Shown piece after piece: positions 62,871 to 64,000 of a stretch of 64,000 bases of DNA (positions within the stretch are counted from its first letter, which is position 1; each line of letters opens with the position of its first letter). Origin of the DNA: an uncultured Nitrosospira sp. (lineage in GTDB: Bacteria > Nitrospirota > Nitrospiria > Nitrospirales > Nitrospiraceae). The stretch is from assembly GCA_900696515.1 (NCBI GenBank), contig CAADGK010000019.1, positions 50,213 to 114,212 on the forward strand, written 5' to 3'. Below the pieces are notes generated by a model. The model worked only from the letters and a program-made list of their open reading frames with translations. It was not told the origin of the DNA and ran no database searches. A program made the position numbers and the translations under genes.

Positions 62871-63434
62871 TCAAGAGGCAGGGGATGCAAGTGGGCCGCG
62901 AACACACCAGACGGGGTAGGTATAGATCTGAAGAAAGCTGAGCACATTCCCGAGGAAGGCATCAACGTATTTGGCGTAGGATGGCTGGTTCGCTTCGGAA
63001 ACGACCGTCCAATAGGATGTTGGCTGGATGTTCAGGAACGGATGCCCTGGTGGGATATTGGGGATCGGAGAGTCCACAGCGGGTCCCACTAAGCTGCGCA
63101 TTTCTGCTGGTGCCGGCAGCCGCCACCCTCTTTGGCCACCGGTGACTCTTTTGGCACAAGTGACACGCGCCTCGTTCCAGGTGACGTTCGTGGTTTGTGG
63201 TGCGATCTCCCATATGAGACTGGTATCCTTGTCCAGCACTGCTTCGTCACGGAATTCCGACAAGATCAGGAAGCGTTCTGCAGAAGGATGAGCTTCCTGC
63301 CAGTTCTTGATGATATCCGCAATGAGCGCGTCTTTTGGGCTGGTTGATCCGGTAAGGAACTGCAATCCAGCAATGCCAAGTCCGACGACGAGGATGACCA
63401 GTAAGAGTCTTACCGAAGACTTTAGTAGCGTCAT
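62871..63434 (-). CDS. Membrane-anchored DUF1566 (Lcl-type) domain protein
   Basis: 187 residues from MTLLKSSVRLLLV; a frame start 15 residues upstream is less likely. An N-terminal membrane helix or signal anchor at about 7-28 precedes a domain with the DUF1566 pattern: DTSLIWEI, WNEARVTC, GWRLPAPAEMRSL, then YWTVVSE and PVWCVRG. Such domains occur in surface proteins, some of them collagen-binding, and are common in environmental bacteria with unknown roles. It is divergent from amoC. Confidence 0.75.
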   Translation of the reverse strand: MTLLKSSVRLLLVILVVGLGIAGLQFLTGSTSPKDALIADIIKNWQEAHPSAERFLILSEFRDEAVLDKDTSLIWEIAPQTTNVTWNEARVTCAKRVTGGQRGWRLPAPAEMRSLVGPAVDSPIPNIPPGHPFLNIQPTSYWTVVSEANQPSYAKYVDAFLGNVLSFLQIYTYPVWCVRGPLASPAS

Positions 63435-63874
63435 ATTTGTCTGACGGGAGGGAGGATGTCCTACGGTCATGGGGCACATGTTACGGCATGCCGTTATGCA
63501 GGATCAATGATGACCGGTTGCGTGCTGATCACCTATCCATAGGTGTGGCCGAAGTTCGTTGTGATTGTGGGATAAAGAAATCAGATTGGGATGGTAACCA
63601 AGGAAGTACGAACTGGTATGAAGAAAGTACTGTTGATAGGGTGCGAGATACTCTGCGCCTTCAGGCGAAAGGGAGAAAGTCTTGTAACTGATTGATAGTA
63701 TGTCATAATTGTGAGAGATGCGATGTCGGTGATAGTATTGAAATGATATCTTTTATAAGTGTAGAATCTGCCTCAGAAAGGGAAGTCTAAGGGTGGGTGC
63801 TACTGCCTCTGTGAAGTGGTACCGGTTCATGATGTTCGGGTGAGAATTTATTTTTGTGGAAGGAGGGACATATT
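63435..63874. other. Intergenic region upstream of amoC
   Basis: About 440 bases between the divergent DUF1566-type gene and amoC. One open frame crosses it but lacks a ribosome binding site and family features. It should contain the amoC promoter and leader. Confidence 0.6.
63738..63767 (+). promoter_or_regulatory. Candidate promoter of amoC
   Basis: TTGAAA (63738-63743) and TAGAAT (63762-63767), spaced by 18 bases, in an AT-rich stretch. Transcription would start near 63774, leaving a leader of about 100 bases. Read by eye. Confidence 0.45.
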
Positions 63875-64000
63875 ATGGCAGCATCAAGCGAGCGAGGCTA
63901 TGACGTCTCGCAGTGGTACGATTCGAAGCCGGTGAAGATCGGCTGGTTTGCGATGTTGGCGATCGGGGTGTTTTGGGTGGTGTATCAGCGGACCTTCGGG
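63875..64000 (+). CDS. amoC: Ammonia monooxygenase subunit C, N-terminal part only
   Basis: The first 42 codons of a gene cut by the window end. AGGAGG (63861-63866) lies 8 bases before the ATG. The visible protein begins [20 protein letters not shown], then [20 protein letters not shown]. The pattern YDxSxWYDSK, then K.G and a first membrane helix ending in WVxYQRTF, is that of AmoC of bacterial ammonia oxidisers; PmoC shares the QR after this helix but a different start. AmoC is a membrane subunit of the copper enzyme that oxidises ammonia to hydroxylamine. Whether amoA and amoB follow, or this is a lone amoC copy, lies beyond the window. Confidence 0.88.
   Translation, partial: MAASSERGYDVSQWYDSKPVKIGWFAMLAIGVFWVVYQRTFG

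Noticed and set aside
63437..63691. Open frame of 84 residues in the amoC upstream region
   Set aside because: No ribosome binding site, no family features, and it crosses the probable promoter space of both divergent genes.

Overview
The window comes from a Nitrospira-type bacterium, and most likely from a complete ammonia oxidiser (comammox Nitrospira). Two signals carry this. The last 126 bases open a reading frame behind a strong ribosome binding site, and its 42 residues ([10 protein letters not shown], then WVVYQRTFG) match the start of AmoC, a subunit of ammonia monooxygenase. The complex I operon also has two nuoM genes in tandem, the '2M' form known from Nitrospira. No insertion sequence, prophage or CRISPR array was seen.

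Layout. 1-8.4 kb: RNA and DNA housekeeping genes, with xerC (cut by the window edge), trmFO, tRNA-Val, two envelope-type lipoproteins, a DksA-like zinc-finger protein and the ffs-dnaX-ebfC-recR unit. 8.3-13 kb: tRNA-Leu, tig, clpP and clpX (folding and proteolysis), then two tandem PilZ-like genes. 13-23.8 kb: a long-tailed TatA, an M24 peptidase, a class I amidotransferase-like hydrolase, an amino-acid permease, nagZ, pepA, queE, a HAD phosphatase and a second tRNA-Leu. 24-38.3 kb: a signalling island with an 885-residue and a 2441-residue multi-PAS histidine kinase, a NarL-type regulator, a PAS protein that keeps the phosphoacceptor helix but lacks an ATPase domain, and a single-domain receiver. 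38.4-42.8 kb: a membrane protein, a PriA whose ATPase motifs look destroyed, and an OmpA-domain protein. 43.3-57.2 kb: nuoABCDGIJKLMMN, with no nuoE, nuoF or nuoH. 57.3-60.9 kb: CHASE3 kinase, receiver and hybrid kinase, overlapping one another. 60.9-63.4 kb: phosphodiester glycosidase, lipoprotein, pyrE and a DUF1566-type protein. 63.9 kb to the end: amoC.

How the parts may fit. Ammonia and nitrite oxidation deliver electrons at high potential, so such organisms must push electrons uphill to make low-potential reductant for carbon fixation. A complex I with an extra pump subunit and no NADH module in its operon would suit reverse flow from quinol, possibly to ferredoxin; this is inference. 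The many cytoplasmic PAS/GAF kinases suggest intensive monitoring of redox state or small ligands, but their signals cannot be read from sequence.
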